A stretch of 46,608 nucleotides of DNA from an uncultured Fibrobacter sp. (GTDB taxonomy: Bacteria > Fibrobacterota > Fibrobacteria > Fibrobacterales > Fibrobacteraceae), in the NCBI GenBank assembly GCA_934700345.1, contig CAKUXP010000026.1, positions 1 through 46,608 of the forward strand. The letters run 5' to 3'. Shown here piece after piece: positions 1-9,500 of the stretch (within the stretch, counting starts at the first letter, position 1; every line of letters begins with the position of its first letter). A program made the position numbers and the translations under genes. The notes under the pieces were generated by a model. It saw only the letters and a program-made list of their open reading frames with translations, did not search any database and had not been told where the DNA came from.

Positions 1-26
1 GCTCCCGTTCTGCGGGGGCCTTTTTT
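1..26 (+). terminator. Rho-independent terminator of a gene left of the window
   Basis: A 7-bp stem (bases 1-7 with 13-19, one T-G wobble) and a 5-nt loop are followed by CTTTTTT. It reads as a terminator on the plus strand, so it probably closes a plus-strand gene lying outside the window. Downstream of the minus-strand RHS fragment the same hairpin has no T-run. Confidence 0.65.
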
Positions 27-49
27 GCGGCCTTCAGATTCCGCTCAAA

Positions 50-1147
50 TTATGCATTAGCAATTTGAATCCGGGAATACTTGTTCAAGTCGGAATCGAA
101 TTCCTTGGCCTGCCAGCGTCTTGAATCCTCGGCATTGGAGTGTGCGAGGTCAATTAGCGTTCCGTATGGGTAATAGGCGTATGCGCTCTGGACTCCCGAT
201 GTATTTGCATAGCCCCTGATATTGCCCTGGACATCCGTCACAGGGAAATACGCTGCGCCGTCTTTGCGGTAGCCGCCGGCAACCAGGTCCTGCCGCACAA
301 GAGTATAATCCCCACTTCCATCCTTGCGGTAAACGCCCACCCCGCCCAGGTTCGCCTCCCCGTAACCAGAACTTCCGTCACTGTAGCTAAAATACACCCG
401 CCGCCCGTTTTCGTCATAGGCCATGCGGATTTGCGCCGATTCAGAGGACTCGCAATCTTCCAGGTTATCCTGTGTTATTCCAGCAGGGACTTCGGGATAC
501 AACCGCACTTTCTCCGGCAAGGCCCTCGAATCAAGTTCATACGCGGCTCGGGCATAGCGGTCTAGCCACGCATTTCCTGAAGCGTCATAGGAATAGTACT
601 CAAACGGGGTGTAGCTTCTACCCGAAATCGTCATACCATGAGGTCGATAGTAGCCTTGATGGTTCTGAGAACCATAGTAATACCCTACAGCTTGGGAACC
701 CTCGCGCTTGGCAGTCAGGCGTCCAAGTTCGTCGTAACGATAGCTTGCATTCCTAGTTCCGGACATTTCCGTCAGACGGCCCAGATAGTCATAGGTATAG
801 CCCGCATTTTCAACGACACGGCCCGCGGTTCCCGCATCGTTCCACACCCTCGCCACGGCTGACTGTCGCGCGGACAAGGGATTCTCATACGATATGTTCT
901 CGGAATAAAGCTCCGTAGAGCCGTTCCTATAATCCAGTACAACGGGCCTCCCATAGACATCGCGCCGAACGGTTTTCGCAAACACCTCGGTTCCCGCGTC
1001 GTAATAATGTTTGGATACAACATTCCCATTTGCACTGTACGTATAGCTAGCCAAAATGGAATTGCCTTCGCGTGTTTCAACAAGCCGTCCCCTGCCGTCG
1101 TAAGTCCTGGTCCTTGTTGACTTTTGCGTCCAGCAAATTTCATTCAT
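50..1147 (-). pseudogene. Orphan RHS core fragment, duplicated from the neighbouring RHS gene
   Basis: A 365-aa open frame made almost entirely of YD-repeat (RHS) core. Bases 76-1134 repeat 2747-3805 of the full RHS gene with four differences. The fragment stops just before the core-closing signature (YFGARFYDP in the full gene) and ends in a short unrelated tail, so it has neither the toxin tip nor a signal peptide. The chosen ATG at 1147 overlaps the TAA of the upstream lipoprotein gene by one base (TAATG) and has AGGA about 9 nt upstream; a GTG at 1177 is also in frame. The open frame and coupled start mean it may still be translated. It is most likely a displaced core fragment of the orphan-tip kind left beside RHS loci by recombination. 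An active role is unproven. Confidence 0.75.
76..1134 (-). repeat. 1059-bp direct repeat, RHS core copy A
   Basis: Aligns without gaps to 2747-3805 (offset 2671) with four mismatches, read by direct comparison. Each mismatch changes an amino acid: Ala/Val, His/Arg, Ile/Met and Thr/Ile. The edges are sharp on both sides. Confidence 0.95.
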
Positions 1148-1653
1148 TAGAATGTTCCTGTGCCCGCCCAAAGACACAACTTTGGATTTTTCAGTTTCTT
1201 GAGAAAGTCATCTTTGTCTTCCAAGATCTGAAGAATTATCGTCAACTTTTGATTCTGATTAAAATCATGGGGAAAACTTATTTCACCCACAGTCCAACCA
1301 TTACCATCACAGCCCAGTCCCCCACGGCATAAACATGTATTGACTTTTTTGCGCTCTATACCACCAGCAACCATTGTAACGGTAATTTTTACGTTATAAT
1401 TATCTATATAATCATCATCCGTACATATATCGACGCTATAAGGCCCCTGTAGATTTTGACGATAAAGATAGAATATCTTGTCTGACTTGATATTGTCAAA
1501 CTTAAAAACCAACGAGTCCCCGTTATCGAAGTCTATTGGAAGGGAAGCTATATTTTCCATTAAACGAAACGGATAGTTCAGCAGATGATTGACGAAACAC
1601 CCGCACAAGACCATGCAGGAAAAGGCCAATATTGTCATTTTTAACTTCACCAT
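1147..1653 (-). CDS. Small lipoprotein coupled to the RHS gene; candidate immunity protein
   Basis: A 168-aa protein starting MVKLKMTILAFSC, with a lipobox-like LCGC at about residues 16-19, so it is predicted to be a secreted lipoprotein. The body is hydrophilic, with a Cys-containing stretch (TCLCRGGLGC); I recognise no domain. The ATG at 1653 overlaps the RHS stop codon (ATGGTGA), with AGGGG about 10 nt upstream. An in-frame TTG at 1671 is less likely. In polymorphic toxin loci the small gene directly after the toxin tip normally encodes the matching immunity protein. An envelope-anchored lipoprotein would suit a toxin acting in the periplasm or on the cell wall. The immunity role is inferred from position alone. 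Confidence 0.6.
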   Translation of the reverse strand: MVKLKMTILAFSCMVLCGCFVNHLLNYPFRLMENIASLPIDFDNGDSLVFKFDNIKSDKIFYLYRQNLQGPYSVDICTDDDYIDNYNVKITVTMVAGGIERKKVNTCLCRGGLGCDGNGWTVGEISFPHDFNQNQKLTIILQILEDKDDFLKKLKNPKLCLWAGTGTF

Positions 1654-4600
1654 AGATGATACCCCTGCCAAGTGGAACTGGTGTAAAAGGACGTAATGCC
1701 GTTCATCCGTCTGTAGAGAATCCCGGGATTGTTCGCGTAACTCATGCCCGTCCAGCGGGTCGCCTGGCTGGTACAGTTCGTTTCGACCAGATTGTATCCA
1801 TATTTCTGTTCCACGTATGGTTGAACAATCCGCCGATTCCCATAAACTTTATAAGGTCGATCTTGATATTTATTGACAGTTAGTTCGGTTCTAATTTGTT
1901 TGCCTTCACCTGTTGCTTCCCGAATAAACAGACCGCCATTCTCTTCATCCACGACCCCCACATGGGAGAAGTCTTCTCCGGTTACAGCAAGGATTCCTCC
2001 CGACACGACAGAGCCATCGGGGCCCCAGCCAACAATGTCACCCCTTTGTAATTTCGCCTCGCCCAAACCCTTTCCGTCGTATTCAAAATCGGGGGACATT
2101 AAATCCGTTAGTATCGATGAAGCAAGTCCCAAGACCGCACCCTGAGCAAAGCCGTCCCAGAAATCATCCCCGTTCAATTCAGAACCTACTCCACTACCAA
2201 GACCACTGGCAAAAATCTCCGCGCCCCGATTTCCCAGTAGATTCCAACCAGCATTCCCCATATACGCACCAACACCACCGCTCACGGCACCTCCAACGGC
2301 CCCCTGCCAGAAAGAAGTCCATAAGCCCATTCCATCTGCGGAACCATTCCCTGTCATAGCATTTCCGATATAATTGATCGTCCCACTCGTCGCTCCACCA
2401 GAAGCCCCGCCAGCAATCGCGCCACCAACACCGCCTATCGACCCGCTGACAGCGCTCCCGACCCCGCCACTGGCAGCTCCTGCTAGTGCCCCGACAACAG
2501 TCCCTCCCGCCACCGCCCTGCCACAGCCAACCTCGTTCGCACCGCTGCAATTCACCGCCGAAACGGTTCCGCCAATCGCAGCTCCGACTGCGGCCCCAAT
2601 CGCAATCGCAGCCGTCACGCTCTCCCCGTTCGGGTCTATGTAGTTTAGCGGGTCGCCTCCGTAAGTGTAGGGGTCCGCAAACTGTCCGGCAGGGTCCGGC
2701 GCAAGCCAGAGCCCAAACAGCGGGTCATAGAATCGCGCGCCGAAGTAATACTTGTTCAAGTCGGAATCGAATTCCTTGGCCTGCCAGCGTCTTGAATCCT
2801 CGGCATTGGAGTGTACGAGGTCAATTAGCGTTCCGTATGGGTAATAGGCGTATGCGCTCTGGACTCCCGATGTATTTGCATAGCCCCTGATATTGCCCTG
2901 GACATCCGTCACAGGGAAATACGCTGCGCCGTCTTTGCGGTAGCCGCCGGCAACCAGGTCCTGCCGCACAAGAGTATAATCCCCACTTCCATCCTTGCGG
3001 TAAACGCCCACCCCGCCCAGGTTCGCCTCCCCGTAACCAGAACTTCCGTCACTGTAGCTAAAATACACCCGCCGCCCGTTTTCGTCATAGGCCATGCGGA
3101 TTTGCGCCGATTCAGAGGACTCGCAATCTTCCAGGTTATCCTGTGTTATTCCAGCAGGGACTTCGGGATACAACCGCACTTTCTCCGGCAAGGCCCTCGA
3201 ATCAAGTTCATACGCGGCTCGGGCATAGCGGTCTAGCCACGCATTTCCTGAAGCGTCATAGGAATAGTACTCAAACGGGGTGTAGCTTCTACCCGAAATC
3301 GTCATACCATGAGGTCGATAGTAGCCTTGATGGTTCTGAGAACCATAGTAATACCCTACAGCTTGGGAACCCTCGCGCTTGGCAGTCAGGCGTCCAAGTT
3401 CGTCGTAACGATAGCTTGCATTCCTAGTTCCGGACATTTCCGTCAGACGGCCCAGATAGTCATAGGTATAGCCCGCATTTTCAACGACACGGCCCGCGGT
3501 TCCCGCATCGTTCCACACCCTCGCCACGGCTGACTGTCGCGCGGACAAGGGATTCTCATACGATATGTTCTCGGAATAAAGCTCCGTAGAGCCGTTCCTA
3601 TAATCCAGTACAACGGGCCTCCCATAGACATCGCGCCGAACGGTTTTCGCAAACACCTCGGTTCCCGCGTCGTAATAACGTTTGGATACAACATTCCCAT
3701 TTGCACTGTACGTATAGCTAGCCAACATGGAATTGCCTTCGCGTATTTCAACAAGCCGTCCCCTGCCGTCGTAAGTCCTGGTCCTTGTTGACTTTTGCGT
3801 CCAGCCGCTTCCATCCCATTCCGAATACGAAGAAGAAACCAGTTCGTCGGACAAGTTATAGACATAGGACAATTGTACCGCAGGGACATCGTCAAACAGG
3901 TAAACGACCCATTGCTTGGATTTCCGTCCGAGACGGTCGTATGAGTTCATCTTTATCGACACGGGGCTTCCGCCGTTATTGTAGGCAATGACGGCCCCGA
4001 CATCGTAATCGCGTATTCCGTCCATCCGAGACAGAATGTTTCCAAGCAGCGAACCGTTCGGGTTCACCCCGTATAGGGACAACGAGTCGGATGTCGGCTT
4101 TCCGTAAACGGTTCGGACTAAGGGGGTAAAGGCGGCGGAAGCAATCGCCGTATTCGGGGCGGCAAAGTCATGACCGCCACGCACTTCGCCGATTGCGACA
4201 ATTTTCCCTTCGCCGTCATATACATTCGCCATAAAGTAGTTGTTTCCCAAAGCCTTCTGGCGAGCGTTTCTCGTAAACCTTAAATTTCCCAGGGAATCAT
4301 AGGCATATTCCACAAGCCCCCGGTCGTTGGACTTTTTCGAGAGCAGGCGACCCATGGCATCATAGCCCATCGTATCGGCAAACGCCGGGTAGTCCCTGAG
4401 ATACGACCGAGCCAACCTGTCATAGCCGTCATACTCGTTCACGACGACAAGCTCTTTCTGCCCGTCAAAAGTCCACGTGGATACAGGCCTGTTTTTCTCG
4501 TCCGTCACGCTTTGCGTATAGCGACCTTCAGCATCGCGAGATACCGTCAAATGCTTTCCGCCAGGATTCTTGATCCTTTTCCTGAAATTATCCGATATAC

Positions 4601-6530
4601 TGGTTTCGTTCAAATAATCCAGATGAAGAAAGCCGTCCGTCGCAGACGCAGGCAGCCCATAGGACTCGGAGACTTCCTGCCGGTATTCAAAAGACCGCCT
4701 CGCTATCCCGGCACTCCTTCCGAACGACCCGGACCCGTTTCCGTATCGCGGTTCGAATTCCGTAAAGGCGTTACCCTCCGCGTCCGGCCTGTCCGTCGAA
4801 TCGGTCCCGTCGTAATAATCATTCGCCGCCGTCACGCACGCTTCACAGGCCATATCCATATACCCGAATGCAGCCGTATCGCGGACAAACGACATCGGTT
4901 CATACCTTGTCTTTCCGAGGGCGTCGCTATATATCGCCGACACGATATACTTTCCTTCGGCAAGGGAGTCCTGCTTCTGCACAGTCAAACCGAAGGCGTC
5001 CTTGAATATTGCGGATGTGAATTTTCTGGCATTGGCCTGTCCGATTGGATCAAGGTAGGAATCGGTTTTCACCGTTTCCGGTACGACATCGAGCGTCCTC
5101 GCCTCGCAGGGAGCAAATTTGACGACCACATCCACATTTTCGTGCATCGCCGCGATGTCGAAATCAATCTTTGAATACGGCCTGTCTCCATAGACCCTAA
5201 AAAGCTTTACATATTCATTCGCGGCCCTCATTGCATTAAATGACGGATTTACGGGAGGCTTTTTCGAAACGATTTCACCATCAAGGACGACGTTTTTCCC
5301 ATTCACCGTAATCCGTTCTATAGACGAACCGGCCTTGCCTATTATTGAAGCGGAAGCCTTTTCACCTTCGTACAGGCTAAACGGAGAAGTACCCGACGGG
5401 GAGTTCATCGATACGCGGCCGCTTCCCGTAGCCGAAAAGGTCAGCCGGTATGGTTTAGGCGGCAGAAACCGGATTGACGGGAGTTGCTTTAGATTGTATA
5501 CAATCCGGCCTATTCTAAATGTCATATTCTGGTTTTGCGGGTAAGCCAGTTGAAACTTGAAACCTGGAGCAGGCCTAGTTACATAAGGCGACGTATAGAA
5601 AAGTCCTCCCCACTGATGGGCATAACCATCGGGGGCAAACACCCCAACCCTCTGGTTCTTCTTCATAGACGGATAGCGCGCATAGACGGTTCCTTGGAAA
5701 TCATCAAAATACCAAATGCAGAGGCTGTCGTCAACGTCTATCGGATTAAGCATATGCACTTCAATATTGCGAATGCCCCCGACTACAGGATGTTCCCTAG
5801 ACGAATCGCAGGCAAGAATCCCCCCGGCATCGGACGAGGCGCCCATATTGACTAGCAATCCTTTGCCGGCGCCGTCCGGTTCCGAAATCTGGACAGCATA
5901 CCCACTGAACGATTTTGCCAGCCAGCCCGGTCTAAGCCCATCCGCCCCATAAATATCCATCCTAGGCATCTGTTTCTTCTCCGGGCGCGTTTTTACCGTC
6001 CCGTTATACAAGACAGGGCGCATCCAATTAAGCATTTCCGGCTTGGCATGAGCGACATCATTCTGCCAAAGCTGGACCCGAATTTCACCATCTGTAAAGA
6101 ACGACGACTGGACAGAATAGGATTTTCCCCTATGCAGAAACGGTCCCATTTCTACAACGGTGAGATAATTCGAATTCGCATCAACAAAAGACTTCCACTT
6201 AAACGAGTTCCCCAAATTGACAGAAGCCGATACGGGCAAAAAATACGGCTCAATATCCTTGTCGAGGCCGTTCGTCGAATTTCCAAACGAAATGCGGCCA
6301 TCGGCAAAAATGGCAAGATTCGAATATGTTCGCGACATATATGTAAACCGGTGCGCTTCAGGAAGACCGAGAACAGTCCCGTTCACCGAAAAAGGCACAA
6401 CTTGCGCATCTGACATGTCTATCCAGCTAGGGAGCGCCCTATGAATTTTGCCATCGCTGTATCGTTGGGCGACGACATCCGCAAAGGAAAATCCGACAAT
6501 CAGGAATAGAAGAATTAGTGTCTTTTTCAT
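1647..6530 (-). CDS. Secreted RHS/YD-repeat protein with a permuted NlpC/P60-like C-terminal domain
   Basis: 1627 aa with a clear Sec signal peptide (MKKTLILLFLIVGFSFADVVAQ region). Residues 23 to about 620 are a non-repetitive N-terminal region. YD repeats (YDxxGRL and variants such as YDALGRL) run from about 640 to 1260. The core closes with YFGARFYDPLFGLWLAPDP and DPNGES (about 1262-1304). A Gly/Ala-rich, possibly membrane-active segment fills about 1305-1470. The tip (about 1490-1627) has RGDIV, then SHVGVV (about 1522), then NCTSQA (about 1587). This His-before-Cys order is that of permuted papain-like NlpC/P60 (YiiX/LRAT) hydrolases. The SD AGGAGG overlaps the stop codon of the upstream giant gene. 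RHS shells enclose variable toxin tips, so I infer a cell-wall or lipid-directed hydrolase effector, exported by Sec rather than carried by a visible T6SS. The target is unknown. Confidence 0.85.
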   Translation of the reverse strand: MKKTLILLFLIVGFSFADVVAQRYSDGKIHRALPSWIDMSDAQVVPFSVNGTVLGLPEAHRFTYMSRTYSNLAIFADGRISFGNSTNGLDKDIEPYFLPVSASVNLGNSFKWKSFVDANSNYLTVVEMGPFLHRGKSYSVQSSFFTDGEIRVQLWQNDVAHAKPEMLNWMRPVLYNGTVKTRPEKKQMPRMDIYGADGLRPGWLAKSFSGYAVQISEPDGAGKGLLVNMGASSDAGGILACDSSREHPVVGGIRNIEVHMLNPIDVDDSLCIWYFDDFQGTVYARYPSMKKNQRVGVFAPDGYAHQWGGLFYTSPYVTRPAPGFKFQLAYPQNQNMTFRIGRIVYNLKQLPSIRFLPPKPYRLTFSATGSGRVSMNSPSGTSPFSLYEGEKASASIIGKAGSSIERITVNGKNVVLDGEIVSKKPPVNPSFNAMRAANEYVKLFRVYGDRPYSKIDFDIAAMHENVDVVVKFAPCEARTLDVVPETVKTDSYLDPIGQANARKFTSAIFKDAFGLTVQKQDSLAEGKYIVSAIYSDALGKTRYEPMSFVRDTAAFGYMDMACEACVTAANDYYDGTDSTDRPDAEGNAFTEFEPRYGNGSGSFGRSAGIARRSFEYRQEVSESYGLPASATDGFLHLDYLNETSISDNFRKRIKNPGGKHLTVSRDAEGRYTQSVTDEKNRPVSTWTFDGQKELVVVNEYDGYDRLARSYLRDYPAFADTMGYDAMGRLLSKKSNDRGLVEYAYDSLGNLRFTRNARQKALGNNYFMANVYDGEGKIVAIGEVRGGHDFAAPNTAIASAAFTPLVRTVYGKPTSDSLSLYGVNPNGSLLGNILSRMDGIRDYDVGAVIAYNNGGSPVSIKMNSYDRLGRKSKQWVVYLFDDVPAVQLSYVYNLSDELVSSSYSEWDGSGWTQKSTRTRTYDGRGRLVEIREGNSMLASYTYSANGNVVSKRYYDAGTEVFAKTVRRDVYGRPVVLDYRNGSTELYSENISYENPLSARQSAVARVWNDAGTAGRVVENAGYTYDYLGRLTEMSGTRNASYRYDELGRLTAKREGSQAVGYYYGSQNHQGYYRPHGMTISGRSYTPFEYYSYDASGNAWLDRYARAAYELDSRALPEKVRLYPEVPAGITQDNLEDCESSESAQIRMAYDENGRRVYFSYSDGSSGYGEANLGGVGVYRKDGSGDYTLVRQDLVAGGYRKDGAAYFPVTDVQGNIRGYANTSGVQSAYAYYPYGTLIDLVHSNAEDSRRWQAKEFDSDLNKYYFGARFYDPLFGLWLAPDPAGQFADPYTYGGDPLNYIDPNGESVTAAIAIGAAVGAAIGGTVSAVNCSGANEVGCGRAVAGGTVVGALAGAASGGVGSAVSGSIGGVGGAIAGGASGGATSGTINYIGNAMTGNGSADGMGLWTSFWQGAVGGAVSGGVGAYMGNAGWNLLGNRGAEIFASGLGSGVGSELNGDDFWDGFAQGAVLGLASSILTDLMSPDFEYDGKGLGEAKLQRGDIVGWGPDGSVVSGGILAVTGEDFSHVGVVDEENGGLFIREATGEGKQIRTELTVNKYQDRPYKVYGNRRIVQPYVEQKYGYNLVETNCTSQATRWTGMSYANNPGILYRRMNGITSFYTSSTWQGYHLW
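2747..3805 (-). repeat. 1059-bp direct repeat, RHS core copy B (inside the full gene)
   Basis: Partner of 76-1134. The 1.6 kb between the copies (1135-2746) encodes the core end, toxin tip and lipoprotein. Recombination between copies would delete the tip and lipoprotein and fuse the core to the orphan end. Confidence 0.95.
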
Positions 6531-6538
6531 TTTTCCTC

Positions 6539-9500
6539 CTATTCAATTACGGCATCCGCCTGTACATAAATGTTGTTGGCCCAAATAAGCCCTTCCCACC
6601 TGGATCGGGGCGCAAGGCTCACGGATGCGAACGGAGCGGCAAGAATGGACGCAAAATCAGAATAGACTCCGAAATACATCGGACCGGAAGTATTCGTATA
6701 AAGGAATACATTTTCCGCTCCACCTGGAGAATTGTAGAGTCCCGCACGGTCGGCAATGCTGATACCGTTTTGTACCCACAGACGAACCGGGCCGTCAAAA
6801 TACACCTTGACATCCGGTTCTACGACAAACGAATCAAAATAGTATTCTCCAGATTCAAAATGAATTTCCGAGTTTGCGTAGGCATGGAAATCCTTGTATG
6901 CTCCAGAAGATATCGTCGCCGTTTCATTCACGCCGGCTATAAAATCCGTTATTCCCGTAACGAAATAATTCACAGGTATGTCGGCGATATGGACATCCCG
7001 ATGTTCAATTTTTCCATACGAGGCCCCATCCTGCACATAAAGCTTTCCGCCCATAGTGACATCTTCTACATTTGAATTGGACCGTAACAGCACGTCGCCT
7101 TCAACAGTCATCTGTGCAAGGACATTCGCTCCTGCACAAACCTCGACCGTTTTTCCGACAACTTCATCGGCCGAAATCGAAGCCCTATCATAAAGGGCCA
7201 TATATCCCGTAGCATAGACCTTGCGCCCTAACAAAGTCCTATACGGTAAAGGAATGTTCTCATTTTCGTCAACTCCGCTACTATCGTCACCGCCTTCATT
7301 CTTGTTTTCAGCACTGTTGTCATCCTCGACGAAAATAACATGCTTATTCCCATTTTCATCTTCCAAAAGCAATGTATCTACCGGTGATTTAGTGAAATCC
7401 AGATCGATGCAAGAGCTACGGAAATAAGCAGTCCCCTTGAACCACAGATGGACGCCGAACGGGAACTGAACGCAGAATTTACGATACGAACTATCCCCCC
7501 TGCTGACATATAGCGCCGTATCCAAAGCGGTGCCGACAGGAATCAAACTGCCGTTGGTACTGACACTATATTGCAATGTTTTATCCGATGAATCCGCAGT
7601 CGGGTATTCCCTGAACAGGTCTATCGCATAAGTCAAAGATACGCCATTAGCCCCGATGACATTTATTTCTATGCGGTTCTCTCCAGGTTCCAAATGGATT
7701 TCCGAGGTCAATTTCTGGAAATTATATCCGGGCGAAAACATGGAACCGACCCACGATATCAGTGCACCAAAGAAATTGACGCCCTCATAGGAAACCTGGG
7801 CCCCGTTATGAAGCACCTGCACGGATGCGACATCGAGCGGATCCATCAAGGCGGGAGATATTTCAATGACAGAGTCTTCCGACAATAACTTGGCCGAATA
7901 GTTTAAAATGTATTGACGGAATTCGGACGGAATCGTTGTCACGGCACCCGTAACCTGAATTCCAGAAAGAGTTATATCAACGTCATCCGCCGATACATAC
8001 TTCATTGGAACAATACGCTTTCTGCGACTTTTCGTTTCTTTATCCGATGCCCGTACAACAACAGCGGGGGTTCCATTTGAGCCAAAAGCCAAGCTGGCCG
8101 AATTCGCCGTCTTATTAGCCTTGACGAAAGCGGGGATGCCGACAGAAAGCCACCGTGAATCTCGATAACTTACAAGGGTGAGCCCATCTTCGTTCTGACG
8201 ATTCGCAAACAAGACATAGGGGATTCCGTTCCGAACAGCAAAATCAAACGGAGCGTCGCTTTCTAGATAAGCAATGATCCGGCGTTCCTGTTCAACGGGC
8301 AATCCTGCAGAATTTACAATTGAAGCATCTTCGTAGGGAGTAAACTTAAGCCTATGTTCGGGAGTACCATCTTCATCTTCCGTGTCGACAAATTCGCCCC
8401 TGAGAACCGTAATAGCGGTCTTGCCGGTATTATCCACAGAGACATTGTAAGCCACGGCAAGATAGATATAGTCAGCATCGCCTGCAATCTTAAACCGCTT
8501 CACCATGGTAAGAGGGATTGAATCATCTACAAAAACAAAATCTCCTAGATAATTCGGGAGCATGTCACCCGAAGCAGAATCCTTTGTAAGGGTCGGACCC
8601 GCCCAAACACTTCCCGAGCCGGATATCCCTGATTCCGAAGGATCAAAAAGTCTCTTTACCATCAGGAATTTGGGAAAAGAAACGCTGTCTCCATGTTCGG
8701 CAATTACGTCATCCTTGCATAGTTCAAGATAGGGATTTCGTGCAACATACGCCACATAGAGTTTTCCGCCAGGACCTGTTGTCATATCGACGCCATACAC
8801 GTCGCCATTCTCTATGACACCCGGCGCAACAGATGGAGGCGCATCAAAATCCTGCCCAAACGCCGTATAGCCGCCTACAGGCGTCCATACATTGTTTGTA
8901 AGGCAACTGGATGCCAGTACCGGAGGCGTCGTGCCGTCATGGGCAGCCGTCTTTGCATAGGCCGCACAGACATTGCCAACCGAATTCGTAGATACCGAAA
9001 AATCAAGTCCATATACGGAAGGATCAAAAATATGGCCATTGTTGGCCCATGTCCCTGAATTGCCGGAGAATAGCTCAGCATTTTCGTTGCTTGTCGAGTC
9101 AACCATCAGGATTCGCGGCATTGAAAGCAAATAGCCGTTTCCACCAGACGTTGTTCCCGACAGAGCTTTAGATTTCTGTAAAGTTACCAGATTTTCAATC
9201 CATGCGTTTCCGCTAAAATCAGCCGTATAGACTCCGTCTGATGCCGAATAGACAATTTTCGAGGAATCGCCCCTATTTATAAACAGCGGCATCTCTGCCT
9301 TTCTCAAGACATTTCCATAGCCAACCCACCCGGAAGAGGCTTTCTGAATATGCACGGTATAAATCCCGACACTGTCCGCCCCGACATCTATTTCCAATGT
9401 ATATGAGGCATTGTCGTCAAGCGCAGCATACAGCCCATCGGTAGCAGGGCAACAGTCGTAGTGCCATCCAGCCGAAGCAGACTCTCCGTCCGCATACAGG

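Noticed and set aside
472..3533. Open frames on the plus strand inside the RHS region
   Set aside because: They are shadows of the RHS frame and appear twice only because the core is duplicated.
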